DNA of 34,879 nt from positions 1 to 34,879 of the forward strand of contig RHKY01000052.1 in the NCBI GenBank assembly GCA_008363385.1. The letters are read 5' to 3'. A program made the position numbers and the translations under genes. Under the pieces are notes generated by a model, which saw nothing but the letters and a program-made list of their open reading frames with translations, was not told the origin of the DNA and made no database searches. Positions 15,247-21,930 of the stretch are shown piece by piece (positions within the stretch are counted from its first letter, which is position 1; every line of letters starts with the position of its first letter). The DNA comes from Acidobacteriota bacterium (GTDB lineage Bacteria > Acidobacteriota > Thermoanaerobaculia > UBA5066).

Positions 15247-16416
15247 TTGGAGAAGCCCCGAGTCTACGCGGACCACCACGCGACGTCCCCTCTCCACCCC
15301 GAGGTCCTGGACGCGATGCTCCCGTGGCTCGGGGGCCTCGTGGGGAACCCGTCCTCGGTCCACGAGCCCGGGCGCCGGGCGCGCCGGGCCGTCGAGGAGG
15401 CGCGGGCGGCCGTGGCGGCCGCCATCGGGGCCTCGCCCGCGGAGATCGTCTTCACCTCGGGGGGGACCGAGTCCGACACGCTGGCCGTCGTGGGCGGCTC
15501 CCGGGCCGCCCGGCGGAGGGACCCGGAGCGGACCTCGGTCCTCTTCCCGGCGGCCGAGCACGCCGCGGTCCGCGAGGCAGCGCGCTCGCTCGTGGGCGAG
15601 GGGTTCCACCCCGTCGAGCTGCCCGTCGACCGGCACGGACGCGTGTGCCGGGACGCCCTGGAGGCCGCCCTGGCGCCCACCGCCGCGCTCGTCTCCGTGA
15701 TCCTCGCCGGGAACGAGACGGGCGTCCTGGAACCGGGCCTCCCCGACCTGGTGCGGTCCGCCCGCGCCCGGGGAGCCCTCGTCCACACGGACGCGGTCCA
15801 GGCGGTCGGGAAGGTCGCGGTCGACGTCGGTTCCCTCGGCGTGGACCTGCTCTCCCTCTCGGCCCACAAGCTCGGCGGGCCGAAGGGGGCGGGCGCGCTC
15901 TACGTGCGGCACGGGGTCCAGGTCGTGCCGCTCCAGCCGGGGGGAGGGCAGGAGAAGGGACGCCGCGGCGGGACGGAGGACGTGCCCGCGATCGTCGGCC
16001 TGGGCGCGGCGGTCGCCCGCTCGGTCGCCCGGCAAGAGGCCGAGTCGGCGCGCCTCCTGGCGCTGAGGCTGCGGTTCGAGGAGGGGATCCGGAGCCGGGT
16101 CGCCGGGGCGTGCGTCGTCGGGGCGGAGGCGCCGAGGCTCCCGGCCTGCTCCGCCGTCACTTTCCCGGGGGTCGACGCGGAGACGCTCGTCGTCGCGCTC
16201 GACCTGGAGGGGGTCGCCGCGTCGGTCGGGTCCGCCTGCTCGTCGGGGACGGTCTCGGTCAGCCGCGTCCTCCTGGCGATGGGGCTTTCCCCGGAGGAGG
16301 CCCGGTCGACGGTGCGGTTCTCGTTCGGGTGGACGACGACGGGGGACGACGTGGACGCCCTCCTCGAGGTCGTCCCGAGCGTGGCGGCCAGGGTGGCCCG
16401 CGCCCTCTCCCCTTGA
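15247..16416 (+). CDS. Cysteine desulfurase (NifS/IscS-like)
   Basis: The 389-residue PLP enzyme should abstract sulfur from cysteine as an enzyme persulfide for Fe-S cluster or thiolation pathways. Key residues are visible: VYADHHATSPLHPEV at the N-terminus, TSGGTESD at 70-77, NETG at 156-159, HTDAVQAVGK at 180-189, the Schiff-base Lys208 in SAHKLGGPKG, and the persulfide Cys331 in GSACSSG. The short active-site loop and motif spacing fit the NifS/IscS group (class I) rather than SufS. No ATG or GTG is available before the first conserved motif, so TTG 15247 (MEKPRVYADHH) is taken as start; it gives the expected length. No scaffold protein or IscR follows. The next gene is a zinc-ribbon/FHA protein, so the iron-sulfur context is not confirmed. 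Confidence 0.9.
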   Translation: MEKPRVYADHHATSPLHPEVLDAMLPWLGGLVGNPSSVHEPGRRARRAVEEARAAVAAAIGASPAEIVFTSGGTESDTLAVVGGSRAARRRDPERTSVLFPAAEHAAVREAARSLVGEGFHPVELPVDRHGRVCRDALEAALAPTAALVSVILAGNETGVLEPGLPDLVRSARARGALVHTDAVQAVGKVAVDVGSLGVDLLSLSAHKLGGPKGAGALYVRHGVQVVPLQPGGGQEKGRRGGTEDVPAIVGLGAAVARSVARQEAESARLLALRLRFEEGIRSRVAGACVVGAEAPRLPACSAVTFPGVDAETLVVALDLEGVAASVGSACSSGTVSVSRVLLAMGLSPEEARSTVRFSFGWTTTGDDVDALLEVVPSVAARVARALSP

Positions 16417-16435
16417 TCCCCGGCGGGGATCGCGC

Positions 16436-16441
16436 TCTAAT
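16436..16441 (+). promoter_or_regulatory. Candidate -10 box of the zinc-ribbon/FHA gene
   Basis: TCTAAT lies 38 bases before the TTG start at 16480. The implied leader of about 30 nt contains GGGAG just before the start codon. Confidence 0.35.
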
Positions 16442-16479
16442 CACTCGAATCAAGCCCGGCGGAAGAACGGGGGAGCGTC

Positions 16480-17226
16480 TTGATCATCCAGTGTTCCAGC
16501 TGCCGGACCCGGTACCACTACGACGAGGCCAGGTTCGCGGGGGCTCCCGCGAAGCGGATCCGGTGCACGAAGTGCGGCACCGTCTTCGAGATCCGGAACC
16601 CGGCCGCCGCGGGGGCGCCGTCGCCGGGCTTCCAGCCGGACGAGACCGGCCCGCTCAACTCGCCCGTCCTCGGCTCCGACGACTTCTCGCTCGACGCGAC
16701 GATGATGGGCGGCGGCCCGAGGAAGCGTCCCCTCGCGGTCCCCCCGCCTCCCGCCGCCCCTCAGGCGCCCCGCCCGGTCCCGGTCCCCCCGCCGCTCCCG
16801 CAGTCGGCCGCGCCGGCGGGGTCGCCCTCCACGGCCGAGTACCCCCGGCCGCAGGCGGCCGGGTCTGCGGGAGCGGTGGACGCGGAGGCGCGCGACGCGG
16901 GCCCGAGGCGCTTGCGCCTGCCGGAGTGGGAACGTCTCTCCCTGGCCTGCCTCGGCGGACCCGACGCCGGCAAGATCTTCGAGATCGACAAGCCCCGCGT
17001 CGTCATCGGGCGGGCCGGCGCCGACGTCCTCCTCTCGGACGGCGAGTGCTCCCGCCAGCACGCCGCCGTCGAGGTGCTCGACGACAAGGTCTACCTGGTC
17101 GACCTCGGCTCGACGAACGGGACCTACCTCGGCGAACGGCGGGTGACCCGGGCCGAGATCGAGAACCGGACGGAGTTCGACGTCGGCGCCTCGACGCTGA
17201 TGCTGATCCGGGCCCGGAAGGACTGA
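16480..17226 (+). CDS. Zinc-ribbon and FHA-domain protein
   Basis: The 248-residue protein has three parts. Residues 1-40 form a short zinc ribbon of the MJ0042 type with two CxxC pairs (C5/C8 and C29/C32, in IQCSSCRTRY and IRCTKCGTVFEI). Residues of about 41-145 are a Pro/Ala-rich flexible linker. Residues of about 150-245 are an FHA domain with VVIGRAGADVLLSDGECSRQHAAVE and DLGSTNGTYLG, keeping the Gly-Arg, Ser-Arg-x-His and Asn-Gly-Thr residues that contact phosphothreonine. It is probably a cytoplasmic signalling adaptor for Ser/Thr kinase targets; no kinase is in the window. TTG 16480 is used, with GGGAG four bases upstream, because it places the first CxxC at residues 5-8. Its TGA stop, followed by C, meets the STT3-like frame directly, and the two may be coupled. 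Confidence 0.88.
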   Translation: MIIQCSSCRTRYHYDEARFAGAPAKRIRCTKCGTVFEIRNPAAAGAPSPGFQPDETGPLNSPVLGSDDFSLDATMMGGGPRKRPLAVPPPPAAPQAPRPVPVPPPLPQSAAPAGSPSTAEYPRPQAAGSAGAVDAEARDAGPRRLRLPEWERLSLACLGGPDAGKIFEIDKPRVVIGRAGADVLLSDGECSRQHAAVEVLDDKVYLVDLGSTNGTYLGERRVTRAEIENRTEFDVGASTLMLIRARKD

Positions 17227-17227
17227 C

Positions 17228-19090
17228 ACGCGCCCCCCGGCACGGGCGCTCTTCGCGTCCGCTCCGGTCCTGGCGTTCGGCCTCGCCCTGGCGCTCCGGC
17301 TGCAGGGGGCCGGCGAGGTCCTCTCGAACGCGAGCGTCCTGCTCCCCCCGTTCGACGAGTCCTATCACGCGCTCCGGATCGTCCGGGCGCTCGACCGCCC
17401 CACGGGCCTCGTCCGGCCCGACCCCGGCCGGGGATCCGCCGGCGCCTTCGCTCCCTGGCCCCCGCTCTGGGACCTCGCCGCCGCCGGGGCCGCCCGCGCG
17501 TCGGGCGCTTCGACCGCCTCGGAGGCCCTCCGGCGCGCCGCGCTCCTCCCGCCGCTCCTTTTCGCCTTCTTCGCCGGAGTCGTGGCGCACGCCGTCGCGC
17601 GGCGGGCGGGTCCCGCGTGGGGTCTTCTCGCGGGCGCGGCGCTCGGCCTCTCGCCGGTCCTCTTCGACGTCTCGGGCGTCGGGGCGATCGACCACCACTT
17701 CCTGGAGCCGCCCCTCGTCCTCGGCGTGGCCCTCGCCACCGCCCGGGCGCTCCGGTCGCGCCCCGGCCGGGACGCGGTCCGGTCCGCGCTCCTCCTCGCC
17801 CTCGCCATCGTCCTCGCGCTCCTCGTCCAGCCCGCGCTCCTCGTGGCGGCGGCGCTCGCCCTCCTGTCGGCCGTCCTCCTCCGCCCTCCGCCCGCGGGCT
17901 CGACCGCCGTTTCGGGAGGGCTCCTCGGGGCAGCTGCGGCGGTCGCGGCCTGGCGGCTCGTGCAGCCCGCCGGCTACCCGGAGGAGGCCTGGTACCTCGG
18001 ATGGCCGCACGTGGCGGCGCTCCTCGGGGCCTCCGCCGCGGCCGCGCTCCTCTCCAGCTTCGCCCGGCGGGGGGTCGCGGCGCCGGCGGCCGTCCCCGCG
18101 GCGCTCCTCGGAGGGGGCCTCGCCGCCCTCGCCGTCCCCGGAGCCGGCACGAGCCTCCTCGAGGGGATCGCCTTCTTCGGGGGCGACCCGTGGCTCGACA
18201 CGATCGTCGAGTTCGGCCCGCTCTTCCTCCCGCCGTTCCGAGACCCGGGGACCGACCTCCTCCGGTTCGGCGGTGTGGCGCTCGCCTCGCTCGCCGCCAC
18301 GGCGCTCGCGGGGATCCCGGCCACGGCGGGGCGGCGGACGCTCCTCGTCTTCGCCTGGGGGAGCCTGGCGGCGGCGCTCACGAGCGGGCGCTTCGCCCCC
18401 GTCGCCGCCACCCTCCTGGTGGTCGCGGCCGTCCTGGACGCCCGCGACCTCCTCTCGATGCGCCGGGTCCTCGCGGCCTCCGCGATCGCGGCCCTCCTCC
18501 TCGTCCCGTCCGGCCTGTCGCTCCTCCTCGCCCCGCCGCCCGACCCGACGGCCAGGGACCTCTCGGGGCCGTTCCGGAGGGCGGCCTCGTTCCTGTCGAG
18601 CGCGCCGCCGGGAAGGGTCCTCGGCCCGTGGTCGTGGGGCCACCTCCTCCACCTCGGGTCGGGCCGGGGCGTCCTGGCCGACGGGTTCGGACCGTGGGGG
18701 CGGAAGGGGGAGTTCGAGAACGCCCTCTCGGCGCTCCTTTCGATCGACGAGGACGTGGCGGCCGACTTCTGCGCGCGGCACGGCGTCAGGTGGGTCGTCC
18801 TCGACAACCCGCTCCTCGTCCTCCCCCGGTACGCGGAGACGTTGCGACGGCCCGCCTCGGCCTACTTGCGGCCGGGTCCCTCGCCCAGGGACGCCCCGCG
18901 GGTGACGCACCTCTGCCAGGCGACCTTCTGGTGGCGCGCTTACTTCGGCCGGGGCGCCCCGCTCCCGCCCGCGGGGCCGTTCGGCCGGCCGTTCACCCGG
19001 TTCCGCCTGGTCTGGGCCGACGGCCAGCGGGCGCCCGTCCCGCCCCCGTGGGACGGCCCGGCGGCCCAGGTCTGGGAGCTCGTCCGGTAG
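17228..19090 (+). CDS. STT3-like GT-C membrane protein (oligosaccharyltransferase superfamily), start codon unclear
   Basis: The frame encodes about 620 residues with roughly ten or more hydrophobic segments and a soluble C-terminal region. It resembles STT3/PglB/AglB proteins, which move glycans from polyprenyl carriers. An acidic loop motif FDESYHALRIVRAL (near residue 43) follows the first membrane segment. GAIDHHFLEPPLVL (near 155) matches the second STT3 acidic motif. GPWSWGHLLH (near 468) sits where STT3 has WWDYG, followed by LADGFG. The change from WWDYG to WSWGH leaves acceptor-peptide recognition uncertain. The frame is open from 17207, yet has no ATG, GTG or TTG before 17582, which is inside the protein and past the first motif. 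ACG 17228 is used only as a marker; CTG 17270, or a +1 shift at the upstream TGAC stop, are alternatives. A base error is also possible. Confidence 0.72.
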   Translation, partial: TRPPARALFASAPVLAFGLALALRLQGAGEVLSNASVLLPPFDESYHALRIVRALDRPTGLVRPDPGRGSAGAFAPWPPLWDLAAAGAARASGASTASEALRRAALLPPLLFAFFAGVVAHAVARRAGPAWGLLAGAALGLSPVLFDVSGVGAIDHHFLEPPLVLGVALATARALRSRPGRDAVRSALLLALAIVLALLVQPALLVAAALALLSAVLLRPPPAGSTAVSGGLLGAAAAVAAWRLVQPAGYPEEAWYLGWPHVAALLGASAAAALLSSFARRGVAAPAAVPAALLGGGLAALAVPGAGTSLLEGIAFFGGDPWLDTIVEFGPLFLPPFRDPGTDLLRFGGVALASLAATALAGIPATAGRRTLLVFAWGSLAAALTSGRFAPVAATLLVVAAVLDARDLLSMRRVLAASAIAALLLVPSGLSLLLAPPPDPTARDLSGPFRRAASFLSSAPPGRVLGPWSWGHLLHLGSGRGVLADGFGPWGRKGEFENALSALLSIDEDVAADFCARHGVRWVVLDNPLLVLPRYAETLRRPASAYLRPGPSPRDAPRVTHLCQATFWWRAYFGRGAPLPPAGPFGRPFTRFRLVWADGQRAPVPPPWDGPAAQVWELVR

Positions 19091-19097
19091 GGGCTTC

Positions 19098-20396
19098 TCA
19101 GAGCCCCAGCTCCCCGGCGACGGCTTCGAGCGTCGCGGGGAGCTTTCGCACCGGGTTGGCGCCGGGGCGCCCGCTCGAGTGCCAGGCGAGCGCGGGGCCC
19201 GAGAACTTCAGGGCGTGCGCCGTGGCGACGACGACGACGAGGTCGTCCTTGCGGATCACGCCTGCCTCCCGGAGCTTCCTCGCCCCGGCGAGCGCCACGG
19301 CCGAGTTGGGGCAGATCGCCAGGCCGTGCCGGTTGGCCGTCGCGAAGGCCGAGAGGAGCTCCTCCTCGGTGACCCTCTCGACGACGCCGTCGAAGGCCTC
19401 GATCTCCCTCCGGGCCTTCGCGTGCGAGACCGGCGCGCCGATCCGGATGGCCGAGGCGGCCGTCTCTCCCGCCGTCCGCGTCACCCGCTCGCGGAAGCCG
19501 CCCCTGTACGACCGGTAGAACGGGTCGGCCGCCTCGGCCTGCGCGCCTGCGATCCGCGGCTTCTTCCCGAGGATCCCGAGGTCGAGCCACTCGCGGAGCC
19601 CCTTGCCGAGCGCCGAGACGTTCCCCGCGTTCCCCACCGGGACGACGAACCAGTCGGGGACCTCCCAGCCGAGGTCGTGGATCGCCTCCTGGCCGATCGT
19701 CTTCTGCCCCTCGATCCTCACCGGGTTCTTCGAGTTCAGGAGGTAGAGCGGGTACCGCGCGGAGAGGTCGGCCACCACCCGCATGCAGCCGTCGAAGTCG
19801 GTGGAGAGCGCGAGCGTCCTCGCCCCGTAGTGGAGGGCCTGCGAGAGCTGCTCGCCTGTGATCTTCTCGTCCGGGACGAGGACGACCCCCGTCATCCCCG
19901 GCACCTCGGCGGCGTAGGCCGCCATCGCGGCCGAGGTGTCCCCCGTCGAGGCGCACGCCACGTGCGTGACGCCGAGGTGGCGCGCCCACGAGACGCCCAC
20001 GGTCATCCCGCGGTCCTTGAACGAGAGCGTCGGGTTCTCCCCCTCGTGCTTGACGAAGAGGCGCGAAAGGCCGATCTCCTCGCCGAGCCCGCGGCCCGCG
20101 TAGAGGCCGGTGTTCCCCTCGGGCTTGCTGACGATCTCCCCCTGCGGGAGGGCCGGGAAGACCAGCTCGCGGTACCGCCAGACGCCGCTCCGCTCCCACG
20201 CCGGGGTCGTGGCCGAGGGGAGGGCCGAGCGCCTCCGGTCGAAGAGGTCCCGCCAGGCGGCCCCGCTAAGGCCGAAGGCCCGGAAGTCGTGGACGACGTC
20301 TAGGAGGTCGCCGCAGGAAGCGCAGCTCGTCCGCGGCTCCTCGATCGGGTAGGCCGCGCCGCACGCCACGCAGCGGAACGAGGAGATCGGAGGCAT
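19098..20396 (-). CDS. thrC: Threonine synthase
   Basis: The 432-residue PLP enzyme converts O-phosphohomoserine to threonine, the last step of the pathway. It has an N-terminal zinc-ribbon-like segment with two CxxC pairs (FRCVACGAAY and TSCASCGD), seen in the archaeal/class II-like threonine synthases. The PLP lysine is K127 in NPTLSFKDRGM. The phosphate-binding GNAGN loop is in VPVGNAGNVSALGKG, with STGDTSAAMAAY earlier and CPNSAVALAG near the end. The start ATG 20396 follows TAGACT by seven bases and has no Shine-Dalgarno sequence, so a leaderless message is likely. It faces away from the PH-like gene and ends seven bases from the stop of the STT3-like gene. The rest of the threonine genes lie 540 bases further right. 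Confidence 0.94.
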   Translation of the reverse strand: MPPISSFRCVACGAAYPIEEPRTSCASCGDLLDVVHDFRAFGLSGAAWRDLFDRRRSALPSATTPAWERSGVWRYRELVFPALPQGEIVSKPEGNTGLYAGRGLGEEIGLSRLFVKHEGENPTLSFKDRGMTVGVSWARHLGVTHVACASTGDTSAAMAAYAAEVPGMTGVVLVPDEKITGEQLSQALHYGARTLALSTDFDGCMRVVADLSARYPLYLLNSKNPVRIEGQKTIGQEAIHDLGWEVPDWFVVPVGNAGNVSALGKGLREWLDLGILGKKPRIAGAQAEAADPFYRSYRGGFRERVTRTAGETAASAIRIGAPVSHAKARREIEAFDGVVERVTEEELLSAFATANRHGLAICPNSAVALAGARKLREAGVIRKDDLVVVVATAHALKFSGPALAWHSSGRPGANPVRKLPATLEAVAGELGL

Positions 20397-20403
20397 CGGC
20401 CCG

Positions 20404-20409
20404 AGTCTA
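20404..20409 (-). promoter_or_regulatory. Candidate -10 box, thrC, leaderless spacing
   Basis: TAGACT on the minus strand ends seven bases before the thrC ATG. The same hexamer lies nine bases before the carB ATG. No Shine-Dalgarno sequence is present. Confidence 0.5.
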
Positions 20410-20420
20410 CGCGGCGGCGA

Positions 20421-20426
20421 GAGAAT
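20421..20426 (+). promoter_or_regulatory. Candidate -10 box, PH-like gene, leaderless spacing
   Basis: GAGAAT ends six bases before the ATG at 20433, in the same 36-bp divergent region that holds the thrC -10 box. The match to consensus is partial. Confidence 0.35.
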
Positions 20427-20432
20427 GCCCGC

Positions 20433-20909
20433 ATGAGCGAGACCGCCGTCTACGAGATCGTCCCCGCGGGACCGAAGGCCTTCTGGTTCGTCGTCCCGTT
20501 CCTCGTGCTGATGCTCCTCGTCCTCGGCACGGTCGGCTTCCTCCTCGCCCGGACGGCGGCCGGCTCCAACGACGCCCGCTTCACCCTCTCCCCCGAGGGC
20601 CTGAGGCTCACCGGCGACCTCTACGGCCGGTTCGTCCCGGCGTCGCAGCTCCGGGGGGCCGCGGCGCGCGTCGTCGACCTGCGGCACGACCCGGACCTGA
20701 GACCCGTCAGGCGCCGGATGGGGACGGCGCTTCCCGGGTACCTCGCCGGCTGGTTCCGGCTCGCCGGCGGCCGGAAGGCGCTCCTCTACGTGACGGCCCG
20801 CGACCGGGTGGTCTACCTGCCCACGACCGGGGACTTCGACCTCCTCCTGACGGTCACCGAGCCCGACCGGATGGTCCAGCACCTGGGGCGCGTGGCGCCG
20901 CGGCCCTGA
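20433..20909 (+). CDS. Small membrane protein with bacterial PH-like domain
   Basis: The 158-residue protein has one strongly hydrophobic helix at about 17-38 (FWFVVPFLVLMLLVLGTVGF) followed by a compact beta-rich domain: NDARFTLSPEGLRLTG, LYGRFVPASQLRG, ARVVDL, LPGYLAGWFRLAGGRKALLYVTARDRVVYLPT, FDLLLTVTEPDRMVQHL. This strand order and the final helix resemble the short bacterial PH-domain family. The domain probably sits in the cytoplasm or at the membrane face. Function is unknown. It lies alone on the plus strand between thrC and thrB on the minus strand, sharing a 36-bp divergent region with thrC and converging with thrB. That position splits what would otherwise be a lysC-thrB-thrC cluster. 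Confidence 0.72.
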   Translation: MSETAVYEIVPAGPKAFWFVVPFLVLMLLVLGTVGFLLARTAAGSNDARFTLSPEGLRLTGDLYGRFVPASQLRGAAARVVDLRHDPDLRPVRRRMGTALPGYLAGWFRLAGGRKALLYVTARDRVVYLPTTGDFDLLLTVTEPDRMVQHLGRVAPRP

Positions 20910-20910
20910 G

Positions 20911-20936
20911 CCCGGGCGCCGCGACGAGCGCGCGGG
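20911..20936. terminator. Possible bidirectional terminator hairpin
   Basis: CCCGGGCGC at 20911-20919 can pair with GCGCGCGGG at 20928-20936, with one G-G mismatch and an eight-base loop. It fills the 28-base gap between the convergent stops of the PH-like gene and thrB. There is no T tract. Confidence 0.35.
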
Positions 20937-20937
20937 G

Positions 20938-21930
20938 CTACGCCACCTGCCGGGCGCCCGCCACGTCGATCCGGTGGACCCGGGCGTCGGCGCGGATCCC
21001 CTCGGCCTTCCAGGCGGCGACGGCCGCCCGGGCGATGGCGGCCGGGCGGGCCCCTTCCTCGGAGACGGCGAGCAGCGTCGGGCCGGCGCCCGCGAGCGAG
21101 ACGCCGTAGGCCCCCGCCCGGCGCATGGCGCGCATCACGGCCGCGTACCCGGGGACGAGCGGGGCGCGGGCCGGCTCGACGATCCGGTCCGAGGAGACCC
21201 ACTGCCCGAACGTCTTCAGGTCGGCCGCGTGGAGCGCGGCGACGAGCGCCGCGAAGGCCGCCCCCTGCCGCACCTGCTCGCCGAGCGGGACGGCGCGCGG
21301 CAGGACCGAGCGCGCCTCGGCGGTCGGCAGCTCCAGCTCGGGGTGGACGAGGACGAACCGCAGGCCGGACGGGACGGGGAGCGAGACGGGCCGGAGCGCG
21401 GCGCGCGGGTCGGAGGAGGGGACGAGGACGATCCCGCCGAGGAGCGAGGCGAAGGCGTTGTCGCCGTGCCAGGCCCCGTCGGCGGCGTTCTCGGCCACGA
21501 GGACGGGGCGGAGGAGGGCCTTCTTGTCCCTGATCCCGAGGAGGAGGGCCGAGGCCCAGGCGGCCGCCACGGCCGAGGCGGCCGACGAGCCGAGGCCCGA
21601 GGCGAGCGGCAGCCCCTTCTCGATGACGAGGTCGAGGCCGCGCGCCGGGTGGCCCTTCCGCCGGGCCTCGGCGAGCACCTCGCGGGCCGCGACGGCGGCG
21701 GTGTTCCGCTCGGGGTCGAGCGGGAGGCGGCCGGCGTCCCCCTCGATGGAGAGGATCCTCACGCCCTCGTGCCGGGCGAGCCGCGCCGTGACGGTGTCGC
21801 CCGGGCCGTCGATGGCGGCGCCGAGGGCGTCGAACCCGACGCCCAGGTTGGCGACGGAGCCGGGGGCGAAGGCCTTCACCACCGCGGGCGGGCGGGCGCC
21901 ACGAGGGCGCGGGGTCGTCTTCGTCTTCAT
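20938..21930 (-). CDS. thrB: Homoserine kinase
   Basis: The 330-residue GHMP-family kinase phosphorylates homoserine to O-phosphohomoserine, the substrate of the threonine synthase encoded nearby. The N-terminal FAPGSVANLGVGFDALGAAI fits the family, the ATP-binding GHMP motif is LPLASGLGSSAASAVAAA (around residues 103-120), and the C-terminal motif is SLAGAGPTLLAVSE. The ATG at 21930 overlaps the lysC stop as GAATGA, so lysC and thrB form a coupled pair. The extra basic and Pro-rich residues before AVVKAF are a little longer than usual but lie in the overlap-defined start. It converges with the PH-like gene. Confidence 0.94.
   Translation of the reverse strand: MKTKTTPRPRGARPPAVVKAFAPGSVANLGVGFDALGAAIDGPGDTVTARLARHEGVRILSIEGDAGRLPLDPERNTAAVAAREVLAEARRKGHPARGLDLVIEKGLPLASGLGSSAASAVAAAWASALLLGIRDKKALLRPVLVAENAADGAWHGDNAFASLLGGIVLVPSSDPRAALRPVSLPVPSGLRFVLVHPELELPTAEARSVLPRAVPLGEQVRQGAAFAALVAALHAADLKTFGQWVSSDRIVEPARAPLVPGYAAVMRAMRRAGAYGVSLAGAGPTLLAVSEEGARPAAIARAAVAAWKAEGIRADARVHRIDVAGARQVA

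Noticed and set aside
15324-18905. Plus-strand open frame of about 1190 codons across the cysteine desulfurase, FHA and STT3-like genes
   Set aside because: It runs out of phase through three genes with clear families; its composition (Arg, Gly, Pro, Ser rich) is that of a GC-rich shadow.
17582-19090. GTG 17582 as start of the STT3-like protein
   Set aside because: It would remove the first membrane segment and the FDESYH acidic motif, both well encoded upstream in the same frame.
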